This document shows, one piece after another, positions 1-6,417 of a stretch of 10,246 bases of DNA. A program made the translations under genes and the position numbers. Position 1 is the stretch's first letter. Every line of letters begins with the position of its first letter. The stretch is from Draconibacterium orientale (GTDB taxonomy: Bacteria; Bacteroidota; Bacteroidia; Bacteroidales; UBA1556). The stretch is taken from assembly GCA_022736595.1 (NCBI GenBank), contig DZDC01000082.1, positions 1 through 10,246 of the forward strand, given 5' to 3'. Under the pieces are notes generated by a model, which saw only the letters and a program-made list of their open reading frames with translations, was not told the origin of the DNA and searched no databases.

Positions 1-14
1 GAAGGGTAGGCTTA

Positions 15-1193
15 TTAAATTAGATTATACATTTCGCTTGGGGGAAACAGTAAGTCAAGTCCCTTTGGTTTAATTTTAAAAAGTGGACCTTTCTCAACAA
101 CTTTGCCAACTGAATTTCTTTTAATCAAGTGGTCAAGAGTTATTATGCCTTGGTCAACCAGTAAGTCAAATTGAGAAGAAATTGGTTTTTTTGTATGCTC
201 AACAAATTTGTATTGGAAATGCTCTCTCCCTCCAATAATAGTACTAACAGCTTCTACCCAAAAAGTTTCTCTGTGCTTTTCATGTAATCTATTATGAAGA
301 TTATCAAGAGTCCAAACAACAAAATCACCAAATTCTGGCTTGTCGGAGTTTTCGATAATTTGCTTAATATCTGAATCAAGTCTGAGGTTTAAGCCCTGAG
401 AGTTTCTTGTAATCGCTGAAACCGTGCAATACAATTTAAAATCACTATTTCTTTTGTAACCAAATGCGTCAAGTATTTCAGCCGAACTTTTGAATTTACT
501 TAAATTCCAATCAGGCACTTGTGCAAATAGATTCTTTCGATTTGTCCTGCTACTCCTAAATGATTTAAGCTCAATACCTTTGTAGTCGGGTTGTTTAGAC
601 GAATTTATATTAATTCCAAGTACTGTTTCTAAAGTTCTACCAACCGAAGTGTCTGCTTCCACCATTGATGGTATTGGTCCCAAACTTGCAACTTTTCGTA
701 GCATTGCTAATAATTCAAATGCAATTTGATTGGCATTTCCGCTTATTTCAGCAATGAGTTCCTTAAATGGATTGTGAATATTAGTTCTTAGAAGATTTTC
801 AACATTCAATTTTGTGAGATTAAATATGTGAAACTCACCGTTGTAAAAAATAATTGATACAATATCATTGGGAACTGCAAATTTTGTTAATCCAGAAAAC
901 CAAATTCTTGGGTCTCCTTTTTTAGTAATCGGTCGATACAATGAGGCATTAGAACTTGTTACAGTAAAGTCAGCGTAAATGTTGGCATTGATTATAATCT
1001 TGTGTTCCGGACCTTGTTGCTGGAGGTCGAAATCATGAATATTATTCTCTTTGAGAAAATTTCTAACTGGAGCTGTTGCGTCCATTATTGATTTTTTTAA
1101 ACCCGTTTCGGTTGGTTCAATAAGAGCGATAGAAATCTGATTCTTCGTTAATATTTTGATTTTATTTTGTTCGAAGTCTGACAGTATTCTCAT
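15..1193 (-). CDS. MvaI/BcnI-family type II restriction endonuclease
   Basis: This 392-residue protein is the probable DNA-cutting partner of the methyltransferase encoded directly upstream. The segment at residues 188-211 holds E189, D203, E208 and K210 (LETVLGI, then PDYKGIELKS). The spacing E-13-D-4-E-x-K matches what I recall of the MvaI active site (E36, D50, E55, K57), so the fold and metal-dependent PD-(D/E)XK-type chemistry are well supported. MvaI-like enzymes cut CCWGG and BcnI-like ones CCSGG; the site of this enzyme cannot be read from sequence. MvaI is about 250 residues long. Here the nuclease domain starts near residue 160, leaving an N-terminal region (1-155, with the landmark RPITKKGDPRIWFSGL at 87-102) of unassigned role, perhaps extra DNA recognition or regulation. 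The ATG overlaps the methyltransferase stop as TAATG, which implies translational coupling. Intact; no frameshift seen. Confidence 0.88.
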   Translation of the reverse strand: MRILSDFEQNKIKILTKNQISIALIEPTETGLKKSIMDATAPVRNFLKENNIHDFDLQQQGPEHKIIINANIYADFTVTSSNASLYRPITKKGDPRIWFSGLTKFAVPNDIVSIIFYNGEFHIFNLTKLNVENLLRTNIHNPFKELIAEISGNANQIAFELLAMLRKVASLGPIPSMVEADTSVGRTLETVLGININSSKQPDYKGIELKSFRSSRTNRKNLFAQVPDWNLSKFKSSAEILDAFGYKRNSDFKLYCTVSAITRNSQGLNLRLDSDIKQIIENSDKPEFGDFVVWTLDNLHNRLHEKHRETFWVEAVSTIIGGREHFQYKFVEHTKKPISSQFDLLVDQGIITLDHLIKRNSVGKVVEKGPLFKIKPKGLDLLFPPSEMYNLI

Positions 1194-3400
1194 TATTTTA
1201 TACTTTTTAAAATTTCAGTAGCAACTGCTCTTGCGAGTAATGGAGGTACTGCATTTCCAACAAGCGTGTATTGAGGAACTTCTGTTTTTCGATTATTTCC
1301 GCCAGTCGAACGTTTGCCTTGAAAAACAAATGAATCATCGAATGATTGAAGCCGTGCCATTTCCCTAACAGTCAATGCCCTTGGTGAATTATAGTGAATG
1401 TAATCGTCAGGAATAGTCATTATCGTAGAGCTTTGCTTGTCTGGTTTTAACACATTGTAATTTCGCTTATTTGAGCTTAAACCGCATTCTTCGAGTTCAC
1501 ATTGAGCAATTTTATAATCCCCTTGATCTAAAATGATTTGAAGACGTTTTATAACATCTTCATTTTGATTGCTCGTTTTGTGATTATTCAATATATCAAA
1601 ATACTTTTCGCCATTTGACAATCCATTGAAATCTTTTACATAAAATGGTTTAGACTTTGGCCGAAACTGTTCAATTAAACGACCTTCTCTTGACCACTCC
1701 GAAAAAGTTTTTCCTTCTTGCAAATTAATCTTTCCGTCAACTGTTCTTTTTTTAATGAGACCCTTCATTTTTTGTGCAGTTCCATTAAACTGCTTGGATA
1801 TATCAACCAATTCATAATGATGGGCTTCTTGATTGTTTCCAATAAAATCCAAATCGTACAACGCTTCAAAAACGGTAACTTTTTCTTTTTCTTTTACTGT
1901 TGGGGGAATTTCCGAAATGAATTTTTGGTCTTTTCTGCAACCAATAAACAAAACTCTTTCCCGATTTTGAGGCACACCGTAATTTGATGCATTAGCAATA
2001 AATGGTTTTTCGATTCTGTACAACCTAATACTCTCAAGTATTTTATTAAGGTTTAGACGTTCATCATCTGTACAGAGAGTTTTCAAAATTTCAACAGTCT
2101 CATCAAATGATGCTGTATAGATTTTTAACGCAGTTACTATGTCTTCACAATCTTTTTTGTAGTCTTTAGGTACTTTTAGCTCATTGAATGAATTTTCAAT
2201 TTGGAGAATTACATTTTCAGAACTTATTTCAGTTAAAAAGTGGGTAAAAGTATCTACGAAAGAGTCATTGTCAATATTGCAAAAATCCTTTTCCTTGATA
2301 ATGCTTCTTTTTAGTTTTTCCCATTCCTTGGTTCGGGCAAGAATATTGAAGCCGTGTCTTATTGTGTTTATGCTTGAATCTGTTTTACTCGTTTTATAAT
2401 CAGCTATTTTAGGTGTTATTTGTTTGAATCGGCTATCTACAAATCGAATATATTCATTTCTTCCGACTTCAAGTTCATTATCATTTAACGACTCTATTTC
2501 AATACTTTTAATAATACATTCAAATAAAAAAGAATTGCCTTCAACTTTTAATTTTTTTATAAAAGATATTAAAATAGGCATCTCTTTAATGTCAACAATA
2601 GAGTTTATCTCTTGAATTATCAAATCCTTGATTTTCCCATTTTCTTTAGTCAGGATGCCTTTCACATTCTCCATTACAAAATATTTTGGTTGTAATCGCT
2701 TGATTACGTCCAAGTAATGTGAAAAAAGATCATCCTTTTTATCAAATTTTCTTCTTTTTCCTGCTAAACTAAAACTTTGACAAGGAGGCCCACCGCAAAC
2801 AACATCAATTGTTTTGTTTCCAATCTTTGCTAACAGGTTCTCTAAGAAATCTGGCTCGGTTATATCTTGACGTAAAAACTCAGCATTTAATCCCAATTGA
2901 TGATTATATCTAACAATGTGAGTAAGCTCGCAATTTTCATTAATATCACTTGCAGCAATAAAGTCAAAAAATTTATTGTTTATCTCTGCTTGTAAAAAAC
3001 CTTCGCTAAAACCGCCAGCTCCTGCGAATAAATCAATAAATGAAAAGGGTTTACCATATAAAGAAAGTTGCTCTTTTACAATGCTTACACTATTATTTTC
3101 TTTATAACTTTCAATATGTTGGTTTAAAATATCTTTTATTTCTTCTTGAGAATATATCTTTTTTGAAGAATGGTGAAGAAGTTCGTTCGCTCTATCTTCA
3201 AGGAACTTTAAATAATGGTTTAGTTCGGTTGATTCTAATGATAGCCCAGTAGCTCTTTGCTTTTTTTTGTCAAATTGTTCAGTGTTAATCTTTCTTCCAG
3301 TTGCTAACTTTATTTGACTGCCATTACAATTTATTCTAAGATGAATAGGTGCAAGTCCCTTTCTGTCAGACTTATCGAGATAAAAATTTATTGTTGCCAT
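1193..3400 (-). CDS. C5-cytosine DNA methyltransferase with N-terminal integrase arm-like domain
   Basis: This 735-residue protein should methylate cytosine C5 with S-adenosylmethionine and protect the host from the downstream nuclease. All main family motifs are visible: I (FIDLFAGAGG, 121-130), IV with catalytic C207 (GGPPCQSFS), VI (ENVKG, 244-248), VIII (QNRERVLFIG, 478-487), IX (RALTVREMARLQSF, 674-687) and X (LVGNAVPP, 713-720). The target-recognition region lies at about 500-670. Two parts are unusual. Residues 1-100 (start MATINFYLDK, then PIHLRINCNGSQIKLATGRKI) read like the arm-type DNA-binding domain at the front of Bacteroidota tyrosine recombinases. Between motifs VI and VIII there are about 210 residues, mostly polar and helical-looking, where roughly 40 are usual. 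No recombinase catalytic domain is present. The gene is first in the operon, and the ATG at 3400 sits just below a -7 box. It is more AT-rich than atpD. Confidence 0.93.
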   Translation of the reverse strand: MATINFYLDKSDRKGLAPIHLRINCNGSQIKLATGRKINTEQFDKKKQRATGLSLESTELNHYLKFLEDRANELLHHSSKKIYSQEEIKDILNQHIESYKENNSVSIVKEQLSLYGKPFSFIDLFAGAGGFSEGFLQAEINNKFFDFIAASDINENCELTHIVRYNHQLGLNAEFLRQDITEPDFLENLLAKIGNKTIDVVCGGPPCQSFSLAGKRRKFDKKDDLFSHYLDVIKRLQPKYFVMENVKGILTKENGKIKDLIIQEINSIVDIKEMPILISFIKKLKVEGNSFLFECIIKSIEIESLNDNELEVGRNEYIRFVDSRFKQITPKIADYKTSKTDSSINTIRHGFNILARTKEWEKLKRSIIKEKDFCNIDNDSFVDTFTHFLTEISSENVILQIENSFNELKVPKDYKKDCEDIVTALKIYTASFDETVEILKTLCTDDERLNLNKILESIRLYRIEKPFIANASNYGVPQNRERVLFIGCRKDQKFISEIPPTVKEKEKVTVFEALYDLDFIGNNQEAHHYELVDISKQFNGTAQKMKGLIKKRTVDGKINLQEGKTFSEWSREGRLIEQFRPKSKPFYVKDFNGLSNGEKYFDILNNHKTSNQNEDVIKRLQIILDQGDYKIAQCELEECGLSSNKRNYNVLKPDKQSSTIMTIPDDYIHYNSPRALTVREMARLQSFDDSFVFQGKRSTGGNNRKTEVPQYTLVGNAVPPLLARAVATEILKSIK

Positions 3401-3404
3401 ATAT

Positions 3405-3442
3405 TACGGATGTTTTTACGTACACGGACAAAATTACGGACA
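3405..3442 (-). repeat. Three TCCGT-centred repeats in the methyltransferase promoter, candidate operator
   Basis: On the minus strand three related octamers lie upstream of the ATG: TGTCCGTA (3435-3442), TGTCCGTG (3423-3430) and CATCCGTA (3405-3412), all fitting YRTCCGTR. They are in direct orientation, 12 and 18 bp apart, and straddle the putative -7 box and start site. Arm-type integrase domains bind short repeated sites, and many C5 methyltransferases repress their own operon, so these are plausible binding sites for the methyltransferase N-terminal domain. Binding is inferred, not shown. Confidence 0.4.
3429..3436 (-). promoter_or_regulatory. Putative -7 promoter box for the restriction-modification operon
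   Basis: Read on the minus strand this is TAATTTTG, an exact match to the Bacteroidota -7 consensus TAnnTTTG. It would start transcription near 3423 and give a leader of roughly 20 nt before the methyltransferase ATG. I see no good -33 TTTG at the usual spacing, which could mean a weak or activated promoter. The box is overlapped by two of the repeats listed next. Confidence 0.45.
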
Positions 3443-3920
3443 TTTTTCAAGATATGGTATTACTTTTTTGTTTTTTTTCGAGCGTTGGAAAAATTCAAGC
3501 TCTTTTGGTTTTATATTTAGGTCTTTGTGTCAGCAAAAACCAAATGTGCTTGAATGTGCGGCTGGTATTTTATTCCTGTCGTTTATTTTCTTCACTGTCG
3601 TTTTCTTTTTACGCTTGCCAACAACTAGTATTTATTCCCCTCACCCTCATTTCCCCTTCTCATCCCACAGTCTATCAAGTCTTTGTGAAATCATAAATAC
3701 CTTGGAAAAAGCGAGTCCACTCATGTTTTATTTTTTTTTGGAGGTTTAACCTTCCAAAAAGTTATAATTAAATTCATGCTATTAACCACGGTAGGAAATA
3801 TTTTTTGGTGCGGCCTTGCTTTGCCCATGGATGGAGTATTATACCAATTGTAATTAAGTTTTTGTCCAAACTAATATATTATTTTGCAATGGTCACGCAG
3901 GCTCCTTCACCCTCCGGTGC
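3443..3920. other. Gene-free spacer between the restriction-modification operon and atpDC
   Basis: No convincing gene is present. The open frames on the plus strand have no recognisable domain, start signal or composition and partly shadow the methyltransferase. Visible content: long T runs near 3463-3479; a 9-bp direct repeat CTGTCGTTT at 3576-3584 and 3595-3603 (19-bp period); AATGTGC twice at 3543-3549 and 3553-3559; a C/T-rich stretch at about 3635-3672; and an imperfect palindrome at 3735-3760. It probably marks the edge of the acquired restriction-modification segment, but I see no clear target duplication or attachment site. Confidence 0.5.
3735..3760. repeat. Imperfect inverted repeat
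   Basis: TTTTTGGAGGTT (3735-3746) and AACCTTCCAAAAA (3748-3760) are complementary except for one bulged base, so the segment can fold back on itself. The T run lies before the hairpin and the A run after it on either strand, the reverse of an intrinsic terminator. Its role is unknown. Confidence 0.5.
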
Positions 3921-3951
3921 AAAAAAAAACTCTCCCCGAAGGAAGAGTTTT
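3921..3951 (-). terminator. Rho-independent terminator of atpDC
   Basis: Stem arms AAAACTCT (3926-3933) and AGAGTTTT (3944-3951) pair perfectly. A mismatch, two more G-C pairs and a short TTCG-type loop follow. On the minus strand the hairpin is followed by an uninterrupted T tract (complement of 3921-3929). It lies 30 nt past the atpC stop and should end the atpDC transcript, separating it from the restriction-modification operon. Confidence 0.88.
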
Positions 3952-3980
3952 ATATTTTGTATCAAAAAAACGGTGGAGGA

Positions 3981-4217
3981 TTAGTCAATAAGAATTTTCA
4001 CTTCATTATTGCTCACTTCAATAACGCCGCCTTTAATAGCGATGCGTTGTTCGTTTTTGTTGGCCCCCAAGAGTTTTATTTCGCCTTTACCCAAAATGGA
4101 TACCAAGGGAGCGTGATGGTCAAGAATTTCAAATGAGCCATCCAGCCCGGGTACTTTTACCAAACTGAGTTCCCCACTGAAAAGGGTTTTATCGGGGCTA
4201 ACAACGTCAACTTTCAT
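3981..4217 (-). CDS. atpC: F1-ATPase epsilon subunit (short form)
   Basis: Epsilon is part of the central stalk of F1Fo ATP synthase, at the cytoplasmic face of the inner membrane, and binds gamma and the c-ring. The 78 residues match the N-terminal beta-sandwich: KVDVVSPDKTLFSGE at the start, then LVKVPGLDGSFEILDHHAPLVS (landmarks at 19-40), GEIKL, and IAIKGGVIEVSNNEVKIL near the end. E. coli epsilon is about 139 residues; the C-terminal helical hairpin that inhibits ATP hydrolysis is wholly absent. The stop is followed by a strong terminator, so this is a natural short form, as known in other Bacteroidota, and not a truncation. It lies 8 nt after atpD in the same operon. Confidence 0.95.
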   Translation of the reverse strand: MKVDVVSPDKTLFSGELSLVKVPGLDGSFEILDHHAPLVSILGKGEIKLLGANKNEQRIAIKGGVIEVSNNEVKILID

Positions 4218-4225
4218 GGGCTTGA

Positions 4226-5737
4226 TTATTTTTTAGCGTCAGACAGAATCTTTTTGCCTTTTTCGATAGCTTCTTCTATGGTACCTACGAGGTTAAAAGC
4301 GGCTTCTGGAAACTCATCCACTTCACCATCCATAATCATGTTGAATCCTTTGATGGTTTCTTCAATGCTAACAACGCAACCTGCAATACCAGTAAACTGC
4401 TCAGCTACGTGGAAAGGTTGAGAAAGGAAGCGTTGTACACGACGGGCACGGTGTACTACCAATTTATCTTCTTCGCTCAATTCGTCCATACCAAGGATGG
4501 CAATAATATCTTGCAATTCTTTGTATCGTTGAAGCAATTCTTTTACTCTTTGTGCAGTGTTGTAGTGGTCGTTACCCACGATGTCGGGAGTAAGAATACG
4601 AGAAGTAGAATCCAAAGGATCTACGGCAGGGTAAATACCCAACTCGGCAATTTTACGACTCAAAACGGTGGTAGCATCCAAGTGAGCAAAAGTGGTAGCT
4701 GGAGCAGGGTCTGTTAAGTCGTCGGCAGGCACGTAAACGGCTTGTACTGAAGTAATAGAACCTCTTTTGGTGGAGGTAATACGCTCTTGCATAATCCCCA
4801 TTTCGGTGGCCAATGTAGGTTGGTAACCTACGGCAGAAGGCATACGACCTAAAAGGGCTGACACTTCAGAACCGGCTTGGGTAAAGCGGAAAATATTATC
4901 GATAAAGAAAAGGATATCGCGACCGCCAGATTTTTCGTCTCCATCGCGGAAGTATTCGGCAAGGGTAAGACCGCTGAGGGCAACACGAGCACGAGCTCCG
5001 GGAGGCTCATTCATCTGACCAAAAGTAAGGGCCAATTGCGATTCTTTAAGTTTTTCGAGGTCGATTTTGGAAATATCCCAACCGCCTTCTTCCATACTTT
5101 TCTTAAATTCTTCTCCGTAGTTGATAATTCCAGCTTCAATCATTTCGCGAATGAGGTCGTTACCTTCACGGGTACGTTCACCTACACCAGCAAAAACAGA
5201 TTGGCCAGAGTAATTTAAAGCAATATTGTTGATAAGCTCTTGGATAATAACGGTTTTACCTACCCCAGCACCACCAAACAAACCAATTTTTCCTCCTTTT
5301 GAATAGGGTTCAATAAGGTCAATTACTTTGATACCGGTATAAAGGATTTCGCTAGAGGTACTCAAATCCTCGTAACGAGGCGGGTCGCGGTGAATAGCAT
5401 AGGTTTTTTCTTTGCTTACTGGGCCGATGCCATCAATGGGTTCGCCCACCACATTAAAAACGCGTCCGTTGATATGGTCGCCAATGGGCATGGTAATTTT
5501 ACTTCCTGTGGCAGTTACTGCCATTCCTCGGCTGATACCATCAGTTGAATCCATGGCCACAGCTCTTACGGTATTTTCTCCGATGTCTTGTTGCACTTCA
5601 AGCACAATCTTGTTACCTGCGGCATTGGATACTTCTAAGGCGTCATAAATGTTGGGAAGTTCAGCTTCATTTTCAAAATAAACGTCCACTACAGGCCCAA
5701 TTACCTGTGAAACTTTTCCAGTTCCTTTTCTTTCCAT
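4226..5737 (-). CDS. atpD: F1-ATPase beta subunit
   Basis: The catalytic subunit of ATP synthase makes ATP at the alpha/beta interfaces of F1. The 503 residues include the Walker A loop GGAGVGKT (155-162), the catalytic glutamate in GERTREG (E187), the Walker B strand ILFFIDNIFR (275-284), the ALLGRMPSAVGYQPTLATEM region (294-313) and the DELSEED loop (418-424). It is about 40 residues longer than the E. coli subunit. Much of the extra length is a charged segment at about 205-232 (NYGEEFKKSMEEGG onward), as in other Bacteroidota beta subunits. atpC follows 8 nt downstream. The alpha, gamma, delta and Fo genes are not adjacent, in keeping with the split atp loci of this phylum. Confidence 0.98.
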   Translation of the reverse strand: MERKGTGKVSQVIGPVVDVYFENEAELPNIYDALEVSNAAGNKIVLEVQQDIGENTVRAVAMDSTDGISRGMAVTATGSKITMPIGDHINGRVFNVVGEPIDGIGPVSKEKTYAIHRDPPRYEDLSTSSEILYTGIKVIDLIEPYSKGGKIGLFGGAGVGKTVIIQELINNIALNYSGQSVFAGVGERTREGNDLIREMIEAGIINYGEEFKKSMEEGGWDISKIDLEKLKESQLALTFGQMNEPPGARARVALSGLTLAEYFRDGDEKSGGRDILFFIDNIFRFTQAGSEVSALLGRMPSAVGYQPTLATEMGIMQERITSTKRGSITSVQAVYVPADDLTDPAPATTFAHLDATTVLSRKIAELGIYPAVDPLDSTSRILTPDIVGNDHYNTAQRVKELLQRYKELQDIIAILGMDELSEEDKLVVHRARRVQRFLSQPFHVAEQFTGIAGCVVSIEETIKGFNMIMDGEVDEFPEAAFNLVGTIEEAIEKGKKILSDAKK

Positions 5738-5809
5738 AAATTGTAACGTATTGTTAATATGATAAATAAAAAAATATTATTGCAATTATTTTCTGTTTAT
5801 TCGGGTGCA

Positions 5810-5842
5810 CGAAAATACAAATTTTTACTTACAAAAATGCAA
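5810..5842 (-). promoter_or_regulatory. atpD: Possible atpDC promoter
   Basis: On the minus strand TATTTTCG (5810-5817) fits the Bacteroidota -7 box TAnnTTTG at all but one position, with TTG (5840-5842) 22 bp upstream. This would give a leader of about 65 nt. The region is AT-rich, so chance matches are likely, and no Shine-Dalgarno sequence is visible before the atpD ATG, as is usual in this phylum. Confidence 0.3.
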
Positions 5843-5910
5843 TTTCATTATTTCATTACCTAAATTGGTATAAATCTTAATTATAAGGGATGGAAATAGT
5901 GTCAGTCGAT

Positions 5911-6171
5911 TTAGTTATCGTACCAAGGACGGCGTCGGTAGTTGCGTTTTTGATTCTTGATGTAGTACTTTGAACTGGTCGAAATGCTTGTTTTTCGCAA
6001 TTTCTTCTGGTACTCGCTTCTGTGAGTTTTCTTTTTTGAATGCCCTGCCCTACGTTTCTTTATCATTTTACGATAACGGGCTTTAGAACATGAAGCTACT
6101 GAAAATACCAATGATATTAGAATCAGGTATATCCAAAGGTAACTTTTAATTCTAAAACGGGGCACTACCAT
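5911..6171 (-). CDS. Small, highly basic putative lipoprotein
   Basis: I do not recognise this protein. From the ATG at 6171 it has 86 residues: a positively charged start (MVVPRFRIKSYLW), a hydrophobic stretch (IYLILISLVFSVA) and a lipobox-like VASC with Cys28. That suggests lipidation and export to the periplasm or a membrane. The mature part (about 58 residues) is dominated by Lys, Arg, Ser and Tyr, and ends in RNYRRRPWYDN. I chose this ATG because it gives a signal of normal length; another ATG at 6189 adds six residues, and the longest frame opens with TTG at 6210. The gene lies 173 nt upstream of atpD on the same strand and divergent to the beta-helix gene. The basic tail could bind an acidic partner such as nucleic acid or polysaccharide, but that is a guess. 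Confidence 0.6.
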   Translation of the reverse strand: MVVPRFRIKSYLWIYLILISLVFSVASCSKARYRKMIKKRRAGHSKKKTHRSEYQKKLRKTSISTSSKYYIKNQKRNYRRRPWYDN

Positions 6172-6305
6172 TCCAAAAAATTGAATCATTAATTTGATAT
6201 ATATAAACAATCGGTAAAACTACACAATATTTAATTTGACACAACAAAAATCAATAAAGTCTGTCTGCTTTCGCAAAGATTGTGGCTTATACTTTCACTT
6301 AACAT

Positions 6306-6333
6306 TTTGGTTACATAAGTTTGTTTATTTTTG
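6306..6333 (+). promoter_or_regulatory. Bacteroidota-type promoter of the beta-helix/M23/OsmC unit
   Basis: TTTG (6306-6309) and TATTTTTG (6326-6333) match the -33 and -7 elements; the -7 is an exact TAnnTTTG. Their 16-bp spacing is slightly shorter than usual. Transcription would start near 6340, leaving a leader of about 78 nt before the ATG at 6418. Confidence 0.5.
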
Positions 6334-6417
6334 CCGACTTAAATTTGTTATTTACAACTCATACTCACTAACCTACATTCCTTTTACCATTGAGGGAAGG
6401 AATATTATTTATTATTT

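Noticed and set aside
1193..3400. Methyltransferase gene as a tyrosine recombinase
   Set aside because: Only the arm-like front domain is present; the rest has complete C5 methyltransferase motifs and no R-H-R-Y catalytic set.
3349..3749. Plus-strand open frames of 68-115 codons over the methyltransferase start and the spacer
   Set aside because: They have no recognisable domain, composition is driven by T-rich DNA, and they overlap a well-supported gene and promoter on the other strand.
3735..3760. Hairpin as a terminator
   Set aside because: The T run precedes and the A run follows the stem on either strand, opposite to an intrinsic terminator.
4409..5739. Open frames on the plus strand inside atpD
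   Set aside because: They are shadows of a highly conserved gene, with no start signals or plausible protein features.
3839..5873. TTATACCAATT (3839-3849) and its inverted copy AATTGGTATAA (5863-5873) flanking atpDC
   Set aside because: An 11-base AT-rich match is expected by chance several times in 10 kb, and the flanks do not extend the match convincingly.
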